Source: Gilliamella bombi
Lineage (GTDB): Bacteria > Pseudomonadota > Gammaproteobacteria > Enterobacterales > Orbaceae
Direction of reading: 5' to 3'
Length of the DNA: 64,000 nt
NCBI RefSeq assembly: GCF_900103255.1
Contig: NZ_FMWS01000008.1
Span: 34,683 to 98,682 of the forward strand
Made by a program: the position numbers and the translations under genes. This document shows, piece after piece, positions 30,966-43,033 of the stretch. The notes under the pieces were generated by a model. That model saw only the letters and a program-made list of their open reading frames with translations. It searched no databases and had not been told where the DNA came from. Each line of letters starts with the position of its first letter. Position 1 is the first letter of the stretch.

Positions 30966-32195
30966 TCAATTTGATGGTTTTCTACGTGGTGGACGTCTAA
31001 ATGGTTTTGGATGAGGCAAATCAACCAGTAGCGCAGAAGGATCATATTGACTAACAGGAATAGCATGATCAATTGCTTTTTCAATAGCAGGTAAATTTTG
31101 TGAATAACGTTCACAGGCTAATGAAATTGAGTAACCTCTAGCTCCTGCACGCCCTGTTCTTCCAATTCGATGACGATAATCATCACAATCATCAGGCAGA
31201 TCATAATTAAAAACGTGAGTAACATTAGGTATATGTAATCCTCTGGCTGCGACATCGGTAGCAACTAAAATATCAAGATGACCTTGGGTAAATTGTTCTA
31301 AAATTGATAAACGTTTTTTCTGAGCAATATCACCAGTTAATAATCCAACACGATGACCATCAGCGATAAGGTGCCGCCAAATCTTTTCGCAAGTTACTTT
31401 GGTATTAGCAAACACAATGCAACGATCAGGCCATTCTTCCTCAATTAGTGTTTGTAAAAGTGCTAATTTATCTTCGTTAGATGGGAAAAATAGTTCTTCT
31501 TTAATGCGATGCCCAATTTTTTGTTCTGGTTCAACTTCAATATACTTAGGATTATTCATATGCTCAAAGGCTAATTCACGCACGTTGTGTGTTAATGTTG
31601 CAGAAAACAACATGGTTAATCTTTTTTGTGGTGGTGTCATATGTTTGAAAACCCAACGTATGTCACGGATAAATCCTAAATCAAACATGCGATCGGCTTC
31701 GTCTAATACGACAACTTGAATTGCGTCTAAATTAATATAATTTTGCTTTGCATAATCAATCAATCGTCCTGTTGTGGCAATTAAAATATCGACCCCTGTG
31801 GAAAGCATTTTTAATTGTTTATCATAGCCATCACCACCAAAAGCTAATCCTAATTTTAAACCTGTTTCTTCAGATAGTCGTTCAGCGTCATGGTATATTT
31901 GTACAACTAATTCGCGTGTAGGGGCAATAATTATTGCCCTTGGTTGATTTATTTTGTGATCAGGTAAAGGCTCATGATTCAACAAGTGATTAAATGTTGA
32001 TGCTAAAAACGCCATGGTTTTGCCTGTTCCTGTTTGTCCTTGCCCAGCAATATCCATTCCGTTAGTGGTTAGCGGTAATGTCTTTTCTTGAATTGGTGTG
32101 CAATAAACAAATCCTTTTTTTTCAAGTGCTTTTAACACTGAAGGATGAAGAGGAAATTGGCTAAAAGTTGTTTTGGTAAGATATGATTGAATCAT
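30966..32195 (-). CDS. rhlB: ATP-dependent RNA helicase RhlB
   Basis: A 409-residue DEAD-box helicase of the RNA degradosome. Motifs in order: TPIQEKTLP (Q motif), GQTGTGKT (Walker A), [30 protein letters not shown] and [10 protein letters not shown]. The frame extends to 32258, but [20 protein letters not shown] from 32195 aligns with E. coli RhlB. The C-terminal tail ([14 protein letters not shown]) is short and basic. It is divergent from trxA, with rho beyond, the same order as in E. coli. Confidence 0.94.
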   Translation of the reverse strand: MIQSYLTKTTFSQFPLHPSVLKALEKKGFVYCTPIQEKTLPLTTNGMDIAGQGQTGTGKTMAFLASTFNHLLNHEPLPDHKINQPRAIIIAPTRELVVQIYHDAERLSEETGLKLGLAFGGDGYDKQLKMLSTGVDILIATTGRLIDYAKQNYINLDAIQVVVLDEADRMFDLGFIRDIRWVFKHMTPPQKRLTMLFSATLTHNVRELAFEHMNNPKYIEVEPEQKIGHRIKEELFFPSNEDKLALLQTLIEEEWPDRCIVFANTKVTCEKIWRHLIADGHRVGLLTGDIAQKKRLSILEQFTQGHLDILVATDVAARGLHIPNVTHVFNYDLPDDCDDYRHRIGRTGRAGARGYSISLACERYSQNLPAIEKAIDHAIPVSQYDPSALLVDLPHPKPFRRPPRRKPSN

Positions 32196-32345
32196 TATTG
32201 TTGTGAATATAATTATCAGAATTGTCAGATTATAACACACTAAATATAGTGACATCACTAATAATTATATCCTATTATACTAATTGCTAGTAGAGAAATT
32301 CAAAGTAATCTATTATTGTAAAAAGTAAAAATGTAGGAGACAAAA

Positions 32346-32672
32346 ATGAGTGATAATATCGTTCAGTTATCAGAAGCAACTTTTGATAAAGTAGTTAATG
32401 AATCATCGAAACCAGTACTCGTTGATTTTTGGGCTTCATGGTGTAAGCCTTGTAAAATGGTTGCTCCGATTTTGGAAGAAATAGCTCAAGAATATAGCGA
32501 TAAGATAGTTATTGCCAAATTGAATATTGAAGAAAATCCCAATATAGCACCTAAATTTGGTATTCGAGGTATTCCTACTTTATTGATTTTCAAAAACGGA
32601 CAAGTAGCTGCCACTCAAGTAGGAGCTTTATCTAAAGCTCAACTTAGAGATTTTATTAATCCTCAATTGTAA
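32346..32672 (+). CDS. trxA: Thioredoxin with CKPC active site
   Basis: A 108-residue thioredoxin, the general disulfide reductant that also serves ribonucleotide reductase. The fold is complete, including cis-proline [14 protein letters not shown]. The active site reads [10 protein letters not shown], with Cys33 and Cys36; the canonical sequence is CGPC, so glycine is replaced by lysine. This dipeptide sets redox potential. It sits between rhlB and rho as trxA does in E. coli, which supports the gene name. AGGAGA precedes the start. Confidence 0.93.
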   Translation: MSDNIVQLSEATFDKVVNESSKPVLVDFWASWCKPCKMVAPILEEIAQEYSDKIVIAKLNIEENPNIAPKFGIRGIPTLLIFKNGQVAATQVGALSKAQLRDFINPQL

Positions 32673-32704
32673 TAATTACTTTATGTTTTTATAATATGGT
32701 TAAT

Positions 32705-32735
32705 AGAGTAATGAATTTTGCATTACTCTTTTTTT
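32705..32735 (+). terminator. Intrinsic terminator of trxA
   Basis: AGAGTAATG (32705-32713) pairs perfectly with CATTACTCT (32721-32729) around a 7-base loop, followed by seven T. It separates trxA from rho. Confidence 0.93.
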
Positions 32736-33035
32736 GTGTCTTTAATTTTACTAGATTTATTAATTTATAATAGTTATATTCAATTAATTGTAGACAAATT
32801 AATGATTTTAGTGTAATCTGTGCTTCTCTTACATGTATCCCTTTCTGTAATTCATTGTTTTTATTGGTAAAGTGGTGAAATTCTATATTCAAATGTTCAA
32901 TTATCATCAAAAGCTTAGCAATCGATTGAATTTAAGTGTTGTAAGAGAGCTTTTTTATAAGCGAATTAAACAAATATACAAAAATAATATTAAATTGCAA
33001 ACATATCAATTTTATCCTCAAGAATTTTTAACATT
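32736..33035 (+). other. rho leader region
   Basis: A 300-base AT-rich stretch between the trxA terminator and rho. In E. coli the equivalent leader mediates autoregulation of rho; I see no conserved leader peptide here. A minus-strand frame at 32689-32910 lies across the terminator and looks spurious. Confidence 0.4.
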
Positions 33036-34298
33036 ATGAATTTAACTGAATTAAAAAACACTTCTGTTTCCGAGCTTGTAGCGCTTGGAGAAAAAAAGAT
33101 GGGGCTTGAAAATCTTGCCCGACTTAGAAAACAAGACATTATTTTTGCAATCTTAAAACAACATGCCAAAAGTGGTGAAGATATTTTTGGTGATGGCGTA
33201 CTGGAAATTTTGCAAGATGGATTTGGCTTTTTGCGTTCAGCTGATAGCTCTTATTTAGCTGGTCCTGATGATATTTATGTATCACCAAGTCAGATTCGAC
33301 GATTTAATTTAAGGACTGGTGATACCATTGCAGGTAAAATCCGTCCGCCAAAAGAAGGTGAACGATATTTTGCTTTGTTAAAAGTAAATGAAGTAAATCA
33401 CGATAAACCAGAAGATGCCCGCAATAAAATTCTTTTCGAAAACTTAACTCCACTTCATCCAAATTCTCGTTTACGAATGGAACGAGGTAACGGTTCTACC
33501 GAAGATATCACCGCAAGAGTTCTTGATTTAGCATCACCAATTGGTAAAGGTCAACGTGGCTTGATTGTTGCACCACCAAAAGCAGGTAAAACAATGCTTT
33601 TACAAAATATTGCACAAAGCTTAGCGGTTAATCATCCTGAATGCGAGTTAGTTGTATTAATGATTGATGAGCGTCCCGAAGAAGTGACCGAAATGCAGCG
33701 TCTAGTTAAAGGTGAAGTTGTTGCATCGACATTCGATGAACCAGCAGCAAGACATGTTCAAGTTGCTGAAATGGTTATTGAACGCGCAAAACGTTTGGTT
33801 GAACATAAAAAAGATGTGATTATTTTATTAGATTCGATCACCCGTTTGGCTCGTGCATACAATACAGTTGTTCCTTCATCAGGTAAAGTGTTGACTGGTG
33901 GTGTGGATGCGAATGCATTACATCGTCCGAAACGTTTTTTTGGTGCAGCACGTAATGTGGAAGAAGGTGGTAGTTTAACAATTATTGCAACAGCATTGAT
34001 TGATACTGGCTCTAAAATGGATGAAGTTATCTATGAAGAGTTTAAAGGTACCGGTAATATGGAAGTCCATTTATCGCGTAAAATTGCTGAACGTCGTGTG
34101 TTTCCTGCTATTGACTTTAATCGTTCTGGTACACGTAAAGAAGATCTAATGACTTCGCCTGATGAACTACAAAAAATGTGGATTTTACGCAAAATTCTTA
34201 ACCCAATGGGTGAGACTGATGCAATGGAGTTCTTGATCGATAAACTTGCCATGACTAAAACTAATGATGAGTTTTTCGAAATGATGAAACGTTCATGA
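33036..34298 (+). CDS. rho: Transcription termination factor Rho
   Basis: A 420-residue hexameric RNA-dependent ATPase. The N-terminal helical and cold-shock RNA-binding parts ([20 protein letters not shown], about 60-80) are followed by the ATPase core: Walker A APPKAGKT near 180, Walker [10 protein letters not shown] near 262, and the Q/R-loop [15 protein letters not shown]. One residue longer than E. coli Rho (419). It has its own terminator downstream. Confidence 0.98.
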   Translation: MNLTELKNTSVSELVALGEKKMGLENLARLRKQDIIFAILKQHAKSGEDIFGDGVLEILQDGFGFLRSADSSYLAGPDDIYVSPSQIRRFNLRTGDTIAGKIRPPKEGERYFALLKVNEVNHDKPEDARNKILFENLTPLHPNSRLRMERGNGSTEDITARVLDLASPIGKGQRGLIVAPPKAGKTMLLQNIAQSLAVNHPECELVVLMIDERPEEVTEMQRLVKGEVVASTFDEPAARHVQVAEMVIERAKRLVEHKKDVIILLDSITRLARAYNTVVPSSGKVLTGGVDANALHRPKRFFGAARNVEEGGSLTIIATALIDTGSKMDEVIYEEFKGTGNMEVHLSRKIAERRVFPAIDFNRSGTRKEDLMTSPDELQKMWILRKILNPMGETDAMEFLIDKLAMTKTNDEFFEMMKRS

Positions 34299-34336
34299 TT
34301 TATTCAGTTGATAGTAAATATCATTAAAGTCATGAA

Positions 34337-34371
34337 AAAGAGCCGTATTGTATTCTGATACGGCTTTTTTT
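34337..34371 (+). terminator. Intrinsic terminator of rho
   Basis: AGCCGTAT (34341-34348) pairs with ATACGGCT (34358-34365), flanked by A-rich and T-rich runs (TTTTTT after). Confidence 0.93.
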
Positions 34372-34470
34372 ATGGCAAAATATAGCGTAATTTATAAAAC
34401 TTAATTAAGTTTTAGGTGTTGTTAAAACCTTATGGTTAAGGTTATAGAGGTTTAATAAAGGAGCCAAATC

Positions 34471-35886
34471 ATGTCAAAACAACAAATCGGTGTTATTGGA
34501 ATGGCAGTTATGGGGCGAAATCTTGCGCTCAATATTGAAAGTCGAGGATTTTCTGTTGCTATTTATAATCGCTCTAAAGATAAAACAGAACAAGTCATGG
34601 CTGAACATTCTGATAAGAAATTGGTTCCTTATTATACAATTGAAGATTTTGTCAATTCTTTAGAAAAACCACGCCGTATCCTGATTATGGTGCAAGCAGG
34701 TAAAGGTACCGATGCGGTAATTGATGAGTTGCGTCCACTTTTAGATAAAGGTGATATTATTATCGATGGCGGGAATGCCTATTTTGAAGATACAATTCGT
34801 CGAAACAAAACATTGTTAGCAGAAGGATTTAACTTTATTGGTACTGGTGTTTCAGGTGGCGAAGAGGGAGCGCTAAAAGGTCCATCAATTATGCCTGGTG
34901 GGCAAAAAGAGGCTTATGAATTAGTTGCACCAATATTAGAGAAGATTGCTGCTAAGGCTAATGGTGAGCCTTGTGTTGCTTATATAGGTCCAAATGGCGC
35001 TGGTCATTATGTAAAAATGGCTCATAATGGCATTGAGTATGGCGATATGCAACTGATAGCTGAAAGCTATTCGGTATTAAAACATGCTGTTGGTTTAACT
35101 AATGATGAACTTGCTGAGGTGTTTACAGATTGGAATAAAGGCGAGTTAGACAGTTATTTAATCGAAATTACCGCTGATATCTTTAAGCATAAAGACGAAA
35201 ACGGTAATTATTTAATTGATGTGATTTTAGATGCGGCAGGCAATAAAGGTACAGGTAAATGGACCAGCCAAAGTGCTTTAGATTTGGGTGAGCCTTTATC
35301 TTTAATCACTGAGTCTGTATTTGCTCGTTATCTATCAGCAATTAAAGATCAGCGAGTTGCGGCGGCAAAAGTGTTAAAAGGTCCTCAAAAAGCGCCTTAT
35401 AGTGGTGATAAGCAGGAGCTCATAGAAAAAGTCCGTAAAGCACTGTATATGGGTAAAATTATTTCTTATGCACAAGGTTTTGCACAGCTAAAAGCTGCTT
35501 CTCATAAATATCAATGGAATTTAAATTATGGTGAAATAGCTAAGATTTTTAGAGCAGGGTGTATTATTCGTGCACAGTTTCTTCAAAAAATTACTGATGC
35601 TTATGCCGATAATAATGAGATTGATAATTTATTGTTAGCGCCTTATTTTAATCAAACAGTTGAGGCTTACCAACAATCATTACGTGATGTGGTATCTTTA
35701 GCGGTACAACAAGGTATTGCTGTTCCAACACTTTCAGCAGCGATTGCTTATTATGATAGTTATCGATCAGCGGTATTACCAGCTAATTTGATTCAAGCTC
35801 AGAGAGATTATTTTGGTGCTCATACCTATGAGCGTATTGATAAAGAAGGTGTGTTCCATACCGATTGGTTAAATATTGAATCTTAA
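34471..35886 (+). CDS. gnd: 6-phosphogluconate dehydrogenase, decarboxylating
   Basis: A 471-residue NADP-dependent enzyme making ribulose-5-phosphate in the oxidative pentose phosphate pathway. The Rossmann loop [17 protein letters not shown] opens the protein. The substrate-binding [19 protein letters not shown] block (about 127-145), [13 protein letters not shown] and the C-terminal ETTDRR-like tail HTYERID are present. AGGAGCC precedes the ATG. It stands alone between two terminators. Confidence 0.97.
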   Translation: MSKQQIGVIGMAVMGRNLALNIESRGFSVAIYNRSKDKTEQVMAEHSDKKLVPYYTIEDFVNSLEKPRRILIMVQAGKGTDAVIDELRPLLDKGDIIIDGGNAYFEDTIRRNKTLLAEGFNFIGTGVSGGEEGALKGPSIMPGGQKEAYELVAPILEKIAAKANGEPCVAYIGPNGAGHYVKMAHNGIEYGDMQLIAESYSVLKHAVGLTNDELAEVFTDWNKGELDSYLIEITADIFKHKDENGNYLIDVILDAAGNKGTGKWTSQSALDLGEPLSLITESVFARYLSAIKDQRVAAAKVLKGPQKAPYSGDKQELIEKVRKALYMGKIISYAQGFAQLKAASHKYQWNLNYGEIAKIFRAGCIIRAQFLQKITDAYADNNEIDNLLLAPYFNQTVEAYQQSLRDVVSLAVQQGIAVPTLSAAIAYYDSYRSAVLPANLIQAQRDYFGAHTYERIDKEGVFHTDWLNIES

Positions 35887-35911
35887 TATTTTCAATTTAT
35901 AATCTTATTTT

Positions 35912-35956
35912 GCTATACAAGAGTGCAAGTAAGTTTGCACTTTTGTATAGCTTTTT
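35912..35956 (+). terminator. Intrinsic terminator of gnd
   Basis: A long stem pairs GCTATACAA (35912-35920) and GTGCAA with TTGCAC and TTGTATAGC, then CTTTTT. It lies 25 bases after gnd. Confidence 0.9.
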
Positions 35957-36045
35957 CCCCTTTTGTATCTCAATATTTCATAACTCCTTGTCATTATTGA
36001 TTTTAAATTTGTCAAGTGATTTCATTTATTAAAAAGCCTAGAAAA

Positions 36046-36061
36046 ACACTATATATTGTGT
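36046..36061. promoter_or_regulatory. NrdR box 1 upstream of nrdD
   Basis: ACACTATATATTGTGT is a near-perfect match to the NrdR consensus (acaCwAtATaTwGtgt). It is the first of two boxes 31 bp apart. Confidence 0.88.
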
Positions 36062-36076
36062 ATAATTGAATATTAT

Positions 36077-36092
36077 TTACTATATATAGTGT
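36077..36092. promoter_or_regulatory. NrdR box 2 upstream of nrdD
   Basis: TTACTATATATAGTGT has a perfect 12-bp palindromic core (ACTATATATAGT). It is exactly 31 bp, three helical turns, from box 1, the spacing expected for NrdR operators. Confidence 0.88.
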
Positions 36093-36230
36093 TATTTTAA
36101 GCGGTAGAAAACCTCGGGATTATATCAAAAAACTAATGATTTGATAAAAAATGAATAATAACAACGAATATTAATGTTGGTATAACACTTGTGACTAACG
36201 CGAGTTATTGATGGATATTGAGGAGTATAT

Positions 36231-38366
36231 ATGCCTGTAGTAATAAAACGAGATGGTTGTCAAACTGCATTTAATGAGACTCGAATTAAAGATGCAATTG
36301 TCAAAGCAGCTGTGGCGACGAATGTTCATGATCCTGATTATTGCGAAACGGTTGCTCGTGTTGTTACTAATCAAATGAGCGAACGTGAAAGTGTTGATAT
36401 CAACGAAATTCAAAATGCAGTTGAAAATCAGTTAATGTCAGGCCCTTATAAAAAATTAGCGAGAACTTATATTGAGTATCGTCATGATCGTGATCGTGCT
36501 CGAGAAGAACGTAGCCGTCTAAATCAGGATATTCGAGGACTAATTGAGCAAAGTAATGTCGCCATTTTAAATGAAAATGCTAACAAAGATAGCAAGGTGA
36601 TTCCAACTCAACGTGATTTACTTGCGGGTATTGTAGCAAGGCATTATGCGAAGCAGTATTTATTACCTAAAGATATTTCTCGTGCTCATGATTGTGGTGA
36701 AATTCATTATCATGATTTAGATTATGCGCCATTTTTCCCTATGTTTAACTGTATGTTAATTGACTTAGATGGTATGTTAACTAATGGTTTTAAAATGGGT
36801 AATGCTGAGATTGAGCCTCCAAAATCAATTGCTACAGCAACTGCGGTAACTGCACAAATTATAGCGCAAGTGGCTAGCCATATTTATGGTGGCACGACCA
36901 TTAATCGTATCGATGAAGTTTTAGCAAAGTTTGTTACTATTAGTTATAACAAACACAAACAAGTGGCTGAAGAATGGAATATCCCAAATCCAGAAGCTTA
37001 TGCTGAAAGTCGCACTCAAAAAGAGTGTTATGATGCATTTCAATCTCTTGAATATGAAGTAAACACTTTACACACAGCTAATGGACAAACTCCGTTTGTT
37101 ACTTTTGGTTTTGGTTTAGGAACTAGTTGGGAATCACGCTTAATTCAAGAGTCTATTTTAAAAGTTCGTATCAAAGGATTAGGTAAAAATCATAAAACAG
37201 CAGTTTTTCCAAAACTTGTTTTTGCCATTAAAGATGGTATTAACCATAAACAGGGCGATATTAATTATGATATTAAGAAACTTGCACTTGAGTGTGCAAG
37301 TAAACGGATGTACCCAGATATTTTAAATTACGATAAAGTTGTTGAAGTGACGGGTTCATTTAAAACGCCAATGGGTTGTCGAAGTTTCTTGGGCGTTTAT
37401 GAAGAAAACGGCCAGTTAATTCATGATGGGCGCAATAATTTAGGTGTAATTAGTCTAAATTTGCCTCGTATAGCTATTGAAGCTAAAGGTGATGAAGCTC
37501 GATTTTGGGAAATTTTAGATAAACGTTTAGAACTATGTAAAAAAGCATTAATGACGCGTATTGCTAGACTTGATGGCGTAAAAGCAAGAGTGGCACCAAT
37601 TTTATATATGGAAGGTGCTTGTGGTGTAAGACTTAACGAAGATGACAATGTTTCTGAAATTTTCAAAAATGGGCGAGCTTCAATTTCTTTAGGTTATATT
37701 GGTCTTCATGAAACATTAAATGCACTTTACGGAAATCAAACGCATCCATTTGATAGTGATAAATTACGCGAAAAAGGTGTGGCAATTGTTGAGCGTTTAC
37801 GTAATGCGGTGGATCAATGGAAGAACGAAACTGGTTATGGGTTTAGTTTATATAGCACACCAAGCGAAAATTTATGTGATCGATTTTGCCGACTTGATAC
37901 GGCTGAATTTGGTGTAATTCCAGGTGTTACTGATAAAGGTTATTACACTAACAGTTTCCATCTTGATGTTGAGAAAAAGGTTAATCCGTACGAAAAAATC
38001 GAATTTGAAAAACCTTATCCTCAAGTTGCTAATGGTGGTTTCATCTGTTATGGCGAATATCCAAATATGATTAACAATATCAAAGCATTAGAAGATGTTT
38101 GGGATTATAGTTATTCACGAGTTCCTTATTATGGGACTAATACGCCAATAGATGAATGTTATGAATGTGGTTATACCGGTGAATTTTCTTGTACCAGCAA
38201 AGGCTTTGTTTGCCCAAGTTGTGGTAATCATGATTCTTCAAAAGTATCGGTTACTCGTCGTGTTTGTGGATATTTAGGTAGTCCTGATGCCCGCCCATTC
38301 AATGCAGGTAAACAAGAAGAAGTAAAACGTCGAGTTAAACATTTAAATAATGGTCAAATTGGTTAA
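36231..38366 (+). CDS. nrdD: Anaerobic ribonucleoside-triphosphate reductase (class III)
   Basis: A 711-residue glycyl-radical enzyme that makes dNTPs without oxygen. The N-terminal ATP-cone (VVIKRDGCQTAFNETRIKDAI) gives allosteric control. The C-terminal zinc site is CYECGYTGEFSC...CPSCG, and the radical glycine lies in RRVCGYLG near residue 680. Length equals E. coli NrdD (712). Two NrdR boxes lie upstream, and GAGGAG precedes the ATG. The activase gene nrdG follows after 16 bases. Confidence 0.98.
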   Translation: MPVVIKRDGCQTAFNETRIKDAIVKAAVATNVHDPDYCETVARVVTNQMSERESVDINEIQNAVENQLMSGPYKKLARTYIEYRHDRDRAREERSRLNQDIRGLIEQSNVAILNENANKDSKVIPTQRDLLAGIVARHYAKQYLLPKDISRAHDCGEIHYHDLDYAPFFPMFNCMLIDLDGMLTNGFKMGNAEIEPPKSIATATAVTAQIIAQVASHIYGGTTINRIDEVLAKFVTISYNKHKQVAEEWNIPNPEAYAESRTQKECYDAFQSLEYEVNTLHTANGQTPFVTFGFGLGTSWESRLIQESILKVRIKGLGKNHKTAVFPKLVFAIKDGINHKQGDINYDIKKLALECASKRMYPDILNYDKVVEVTGSFKTPMGCRSFLGVYEENGQLIHDGRNNLGVISLNLPRIAIEAKGDEARFWEILDKRLELCKKALMTRIARLDGVKARVAPILYMEGACGVRLNEDDNVSEIFKNGRASISLGYIGLHETLNALYGNQTHPFDSDKLREKGVAIVERLRNAVDQWKNETGYGFSLYSTPSENLCDRFCRLDTAEFGVIPGVTDKGYYTNSFHLDVEKKVNPYEKIEFEKPYPQVANGGFICYGEYPNMINNIKALEDVWDYSYSRVPYYGTNTPIDECYECGYTGEFSCTSKGFVCPSCGNHDSSKVSVTRRVCGYLGSPDARPFNAGKQEEVKRRVKHLNNGQIG

Positions 38367-38382
38367 TAATCAATAAATATTT

Positions 38383-38847
38383 ATGAATTATCATCGTTAT
38401 TATCCTGTCGATGTTGTTAATGGGGAAGGAACTCGCTGTGTTCTTTTTGTTGCCGGGTGTGTACATCAGTGCCCAGGTTGCTATAACAAAAGTACATGGG
38501 GAGTAAATTCTGGTTTACCATTTACACAAGCACTTGAAGATCAAATCATTAAAGATTTACAAGATACTGAAATAAAACGTCAAGGATTATCGCTTTCTGG
38601 CGGTGATCCTTTGCATCCTCAAAACGTTGCAACTATATTAAAACTGGTCCAACGTGTTAAATCTGAGTGCGATAATAAAGATATCTGGCTTTGGACTGGG
38701 TATAAGCTTGATGAGTTAACTGCTGAACAACAAGCAGTTATTCCTTATATTGATGTGTTAATTGATGGAAAATTTGTGCAGGAACTTGCTGATCCTCGTC
38801 TATTATGGCGAGGAAGCAGCAATCAAGTTATCCATCGTTTTAAATAA
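38383..38847 (+). CDS. nrdG: Anaerobic ribonucleotide reductase activating enzyme
   Basis: A 154-residue radical-SAM enzyme that installs the glycyl radical on NrdD. The cluster motif CX3CX2C is visible as CVHQCPGC near residues 26-33, and LSLSGGDPL is the SAM-binding GGE-like motif. The length equals the E. coli protein. It is co-transcribed with nrdD and convergent with the carbonic anhydrase gene. Confidence 0.97.
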   Translation: MNYHRYYPVDVVNGEGTRCVLFVAGCVHQCPGCYNKSTWGVNSGLPFTQALEDQIIKDLQDTEIKRQGLSLSGGDPLHPQNVATILKLVQRVKSECDNKDIWLWTGYKLDELTAEQQAVIPYIDVLIDGKFVQELADPRLLWRGSSNQVIHRFK

Positions 38848-38860
38848 AATCATGGGCTAA

Positions 38861-39520
38861 TTAGTGAGATTTATGTAAATTTAGAAGATAAGAAATAGCT
38901 TCTCGGTAGTTAATTTCAAGATTTTCGCTACTTGATGAAGTGATATGCAAATCAGTAATTTTGCCATTATGAATTCCATAAACCCAACCATGCAAATTAA
39001 TCTTTTGACCTCGTTGCCATGCAGATTGAATAATTGTAGAGTGTCCAAGATTGTAGACTTGTTCGATTACATTAAGTTCACATAAAACATCCAAACGGAT
39101 ATCGGGAGGAAATTCCCCTAGAAGTGAGCTGTTTCGAAACCAAAGATCACGAATATGCAGTAACCAGTTATTAATTAGCCCTAAATCAGGATTTTCAACC
39201 GCATCACGAATTCCACCACAACCTAAATGACCACAAACAATGATATCTTCAATTTTAAGTACATCCACTGCATATTGAACGACAGATAAACAGTTTAAAT
39301 CAGTGTGTATTACAAGATTACCGACATTACGATGCACAAATAACTCACCTGGCTTTAACTTAATGAGTTTTTCTGCTGACACACGACTGTCTGAACAGCC
39401 GATCCATAAAAATTTAGGATTTTGTTCAACTGCAAGTTGTTTAAAAAATTCAGGATCTTCTTGCTCTATTTTTTCTGACCATTCGTGGTTAAAACGGATC
39501 AGATCGTTTACATCAAACAT
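38861..39520 (-). CDS. can: Beta-carbonic anhydrase
   Basis: A 219-residue zinc enzyme interconverting CO2 and bicarbonate, needed to supply bicarbonate for carboxylases such as acetyl-CoA carboxylase. Zinc ligands are in [10 protein letters not shown] (Cys and catalytic Asp-Arg pair) and [11 protein letters not shown] (His and Cys). Length fits E. coli Can (220). The gene is 46 bases downstream of cbrA on the same strand. Confidence 0.95.
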   Translation of the reverse strand: MFDVNDLIRFNHEWSEKIEQEDPEFFKQLAVEQNPKFLWIGCSDSRVSAEKLIKLKPGELFVHRNVGNLVIHTDLNCLSVVQYAVDVLKIEDIIVCGHLGCGGIRDAVENPDLGLINNWLLHIRDLWFRNSSLLGEFPPDIRLDVLCELNVIEQVYNLGHSTIIQSAWQRGQKINLHGWVYGIHNGKITDLHITSSSSENLEINYREAISYLLNLHKSH

Positions 39521-39566
39521 AATTAATATTTCCCAATATATTTCATTATTATTTTTTTATTTTAAG

Positions 39567-40619
39567 TTATTCAATATGCTGAATCTTACTTTTCATTATT
39601 AATTTACGCCACAAAGGAGTTGTTAATAGTTTGGCTTTAACAATTTTACTATAAAGTTTGAAGCGTAATGGTATTGTACGTTGATAATAACATTTATTAG
39701 GTTTTGGATGGCCACTATTTAATATTTTACTTAAAATTTCAGCGCTATCTAAAGCATAGCTAATACCTTCTAACGAACTTGCACTAATAAAACCAGCAGC
39801 TTCACCAATTAAAAAAATATTTTCATTACCAGTATAAAAATCACGTAGCCGATTTGGATAGACCACTAAACATTTTTCTGTTTTGAGAGGTTTACCAAAA
39901 ATAAACCCTTGTTTAGTTAAATTTTCTTTTAATTGTTCAAAATTTTGATTCGCTACCTTTTTAGGGAAAGCACCGCCAAAGATAAAATAACCATTTTTTG
40001 AAATACTCCACGAGTAGCAATTTGTTAATTCATTGTCGAATATACAAGAATTAAATGGCGTTGGATGTTGCTCTTTAAACCATTGTTGTATCGCTACATA
40101 TTGTCTTATCGTATGTTGAGGATATCGCATTCGTCTAACCAGAGAATTGGCACCGTCAGCACCGACCACATATTGAGCAGTGGCGTTGTGTTCATTTTTA
40201 TTTTCATCAAGATAAGTGATCTGATAACCATCAATAATGCGTCTTACTTCTTTACAGAGTGTATTATGAAGGACGGTTACATTTGATGGTATTAGTGATT
40301 TTAGCCACAGATCAAATTTGTGCCGATCAAAACTTACATAACTCCGCTGATAATTGCGAACAAGTTTGGTTTGTAAGTCATAAGTTCTGACACTAAAAAT
40401 TTGAGGATCAGTTAAAATATCAGCGGGTAAGTTTATATTTTGCCTAGCAAAGGCTTTTTGTGCATCATCTGCTAATAGTCCCCCACAAGGTTTATGAAAT
40501 CCTTCATTTCCCGTTTTATGTTTTGCATCTAATGCAATGACTTTGAATGAAGGACTCAGTAAACGGGCTAGCGTACTGCCAGCAGGTCCTAGTCCTATAA
40601 TTGCGATATCGTAATCCAT
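39567..40619 (-). CDS. cbrA: FAD-dependent oxidoreductase CbrA
   Basis: A 350-residue flavoprotein of the geranylgeranyl-reductase-like group. It matches E. coli CbrA along its length, with DYDIAIIGLGPAGSTLARLL at the N-terminus (FAD-binding GxGxxG), KPCGGLLADDAQ, GADGANSLVRR, YSWSISKNGYFIFGGAFPKK and FLIGEAAGFISASSLEGISYALDSAE. In E. coli overproduction protects from colicin M, which degrades lipid II, so a role in isoprenoid-carrier chemistry is suspected but not shown. In E. coli it responds to CreBC; that cannot be judged here. Confidence 0.88.
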   Translation of the reverse strand: MDYDIAIIGLGPAGSTLARLLSPSFKVIALDAKHKTGNEGFHKPCGGLLADDAQKAFARQNINLPADILTDPQIFSVRTYDLQTKLVRNYQRSYVSFDRHKFDLWLKSLIPSNVTVLHNTLCKEVRRIIDGYQITYLDENKNEHNATAQYVVGADGANSLVRRMRYPQHTIRQYVAIQQWFKEQHPTPFNSCIFDNELTNCYSWSISKNGYFIFGGAFPKKVANQNFEQLKENLTKQGFIFGKPLKTEKCLVVYPNRLRDFYTGNENIFLIGEAAGFISASSLEGISYALDSAEILSKILNSGHPKPNKCYYQRTIPLRFKLYSKIVKAKLLTTPLWRKLIMKSKIQHIE

Positions 40620-42395
<1,776 letters not shown>

Positions 42396-42443
42396 TTCAT
42401 TTTCGATAAAAAATTAATAAGTTGTTTTTTCAAAAGGAGCGTA

Positions 42444-43022
42444 ATGATGACAAAGCAAGCATTGGTGTTTTTATCGAATGGTTGTGAAGAAACAGAAGCG
42501 GTAACCACTATCGATTTATTAACCCGAGCTGATATTAAAGTTACTACTGTAAGTATTTCAAGTTCTCGTGAAATTGAATGTTCTCGAGGAGTTACCATTT
42601 TGGCAAAAAAAATACTTTCGGATGTTCAATACATTGATTTTGATGTTGTTGTTTTACCTGGAGGTGTTAAAGGTGCTGAAAATTTTCGAGATTGTCCATT
42701 GCTAATCGAAAAATTGAAACAAACGCACCAAAGTGGCGGTATTGTTGCTGCAATCTGTGCTTCTCCAGCTATGGTTTTACAACATCATAACTTATTTCCA
42801 CACGCATATATGACTGGTTATCCAACCACTAAAGAGGCGTTTAAAAATTGGAAGTCCGATAGAGTTTATTTTGATGAGTTGTATAAAGTTATTACTAGCC
42901 AAGGTCCCGCAACGTCTATTGATTTTGCTTTAAAAATTATAGATGCGTTGTTAGGCCGAATAAAAGCAGCTGAAATTGCTCGGCAATTAGTTCTTCCTTT
43001 GGGAATTGAATCCTATCAATAA
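42444..43022 (+). CDS. yajL: DJ-1 family protein YajL
   Basis: A 192-residue DJ-1/PfpI superfamily protein, a thiol-stress protein with chaperone and proposed deglycase activity. The reactive cysteine lies in the nucleophile elbow AAICASPAMVL (Cys105). The acidic partner is the Glu of GCEETEAV near residue 16. AAGGAGC precedes the start; the second Met at 42447 could also serve. It sits 11 bases before fieF, so the two may form an oxidative/metal stress unit. Confidence 0.93.
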   Translation: MMTKQALVFLSNGCEETEAVTTIDLLTRADIKVTTVSISSSREIECSRGVTILAKKILSDVQYIDFDVVVLPGGVKGAENFRDCPLLIEKLKQTHQSGGIVAAICASPAMVLQHHNLFPHAYMTGYPTTKEAFKNWKSDRVYFDELYKVITSQGPATSIDFALKIIDALLGRIKAAEIARQLVLPLGIESYQ

Positions 43023-43033
43023 ATAGGTACTAA

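Noticed and set aside
32689..32910. 73-codon minus-strand frame before rho
   Set aside because: It runs through the trxA terminator and has no ribosome binding site.
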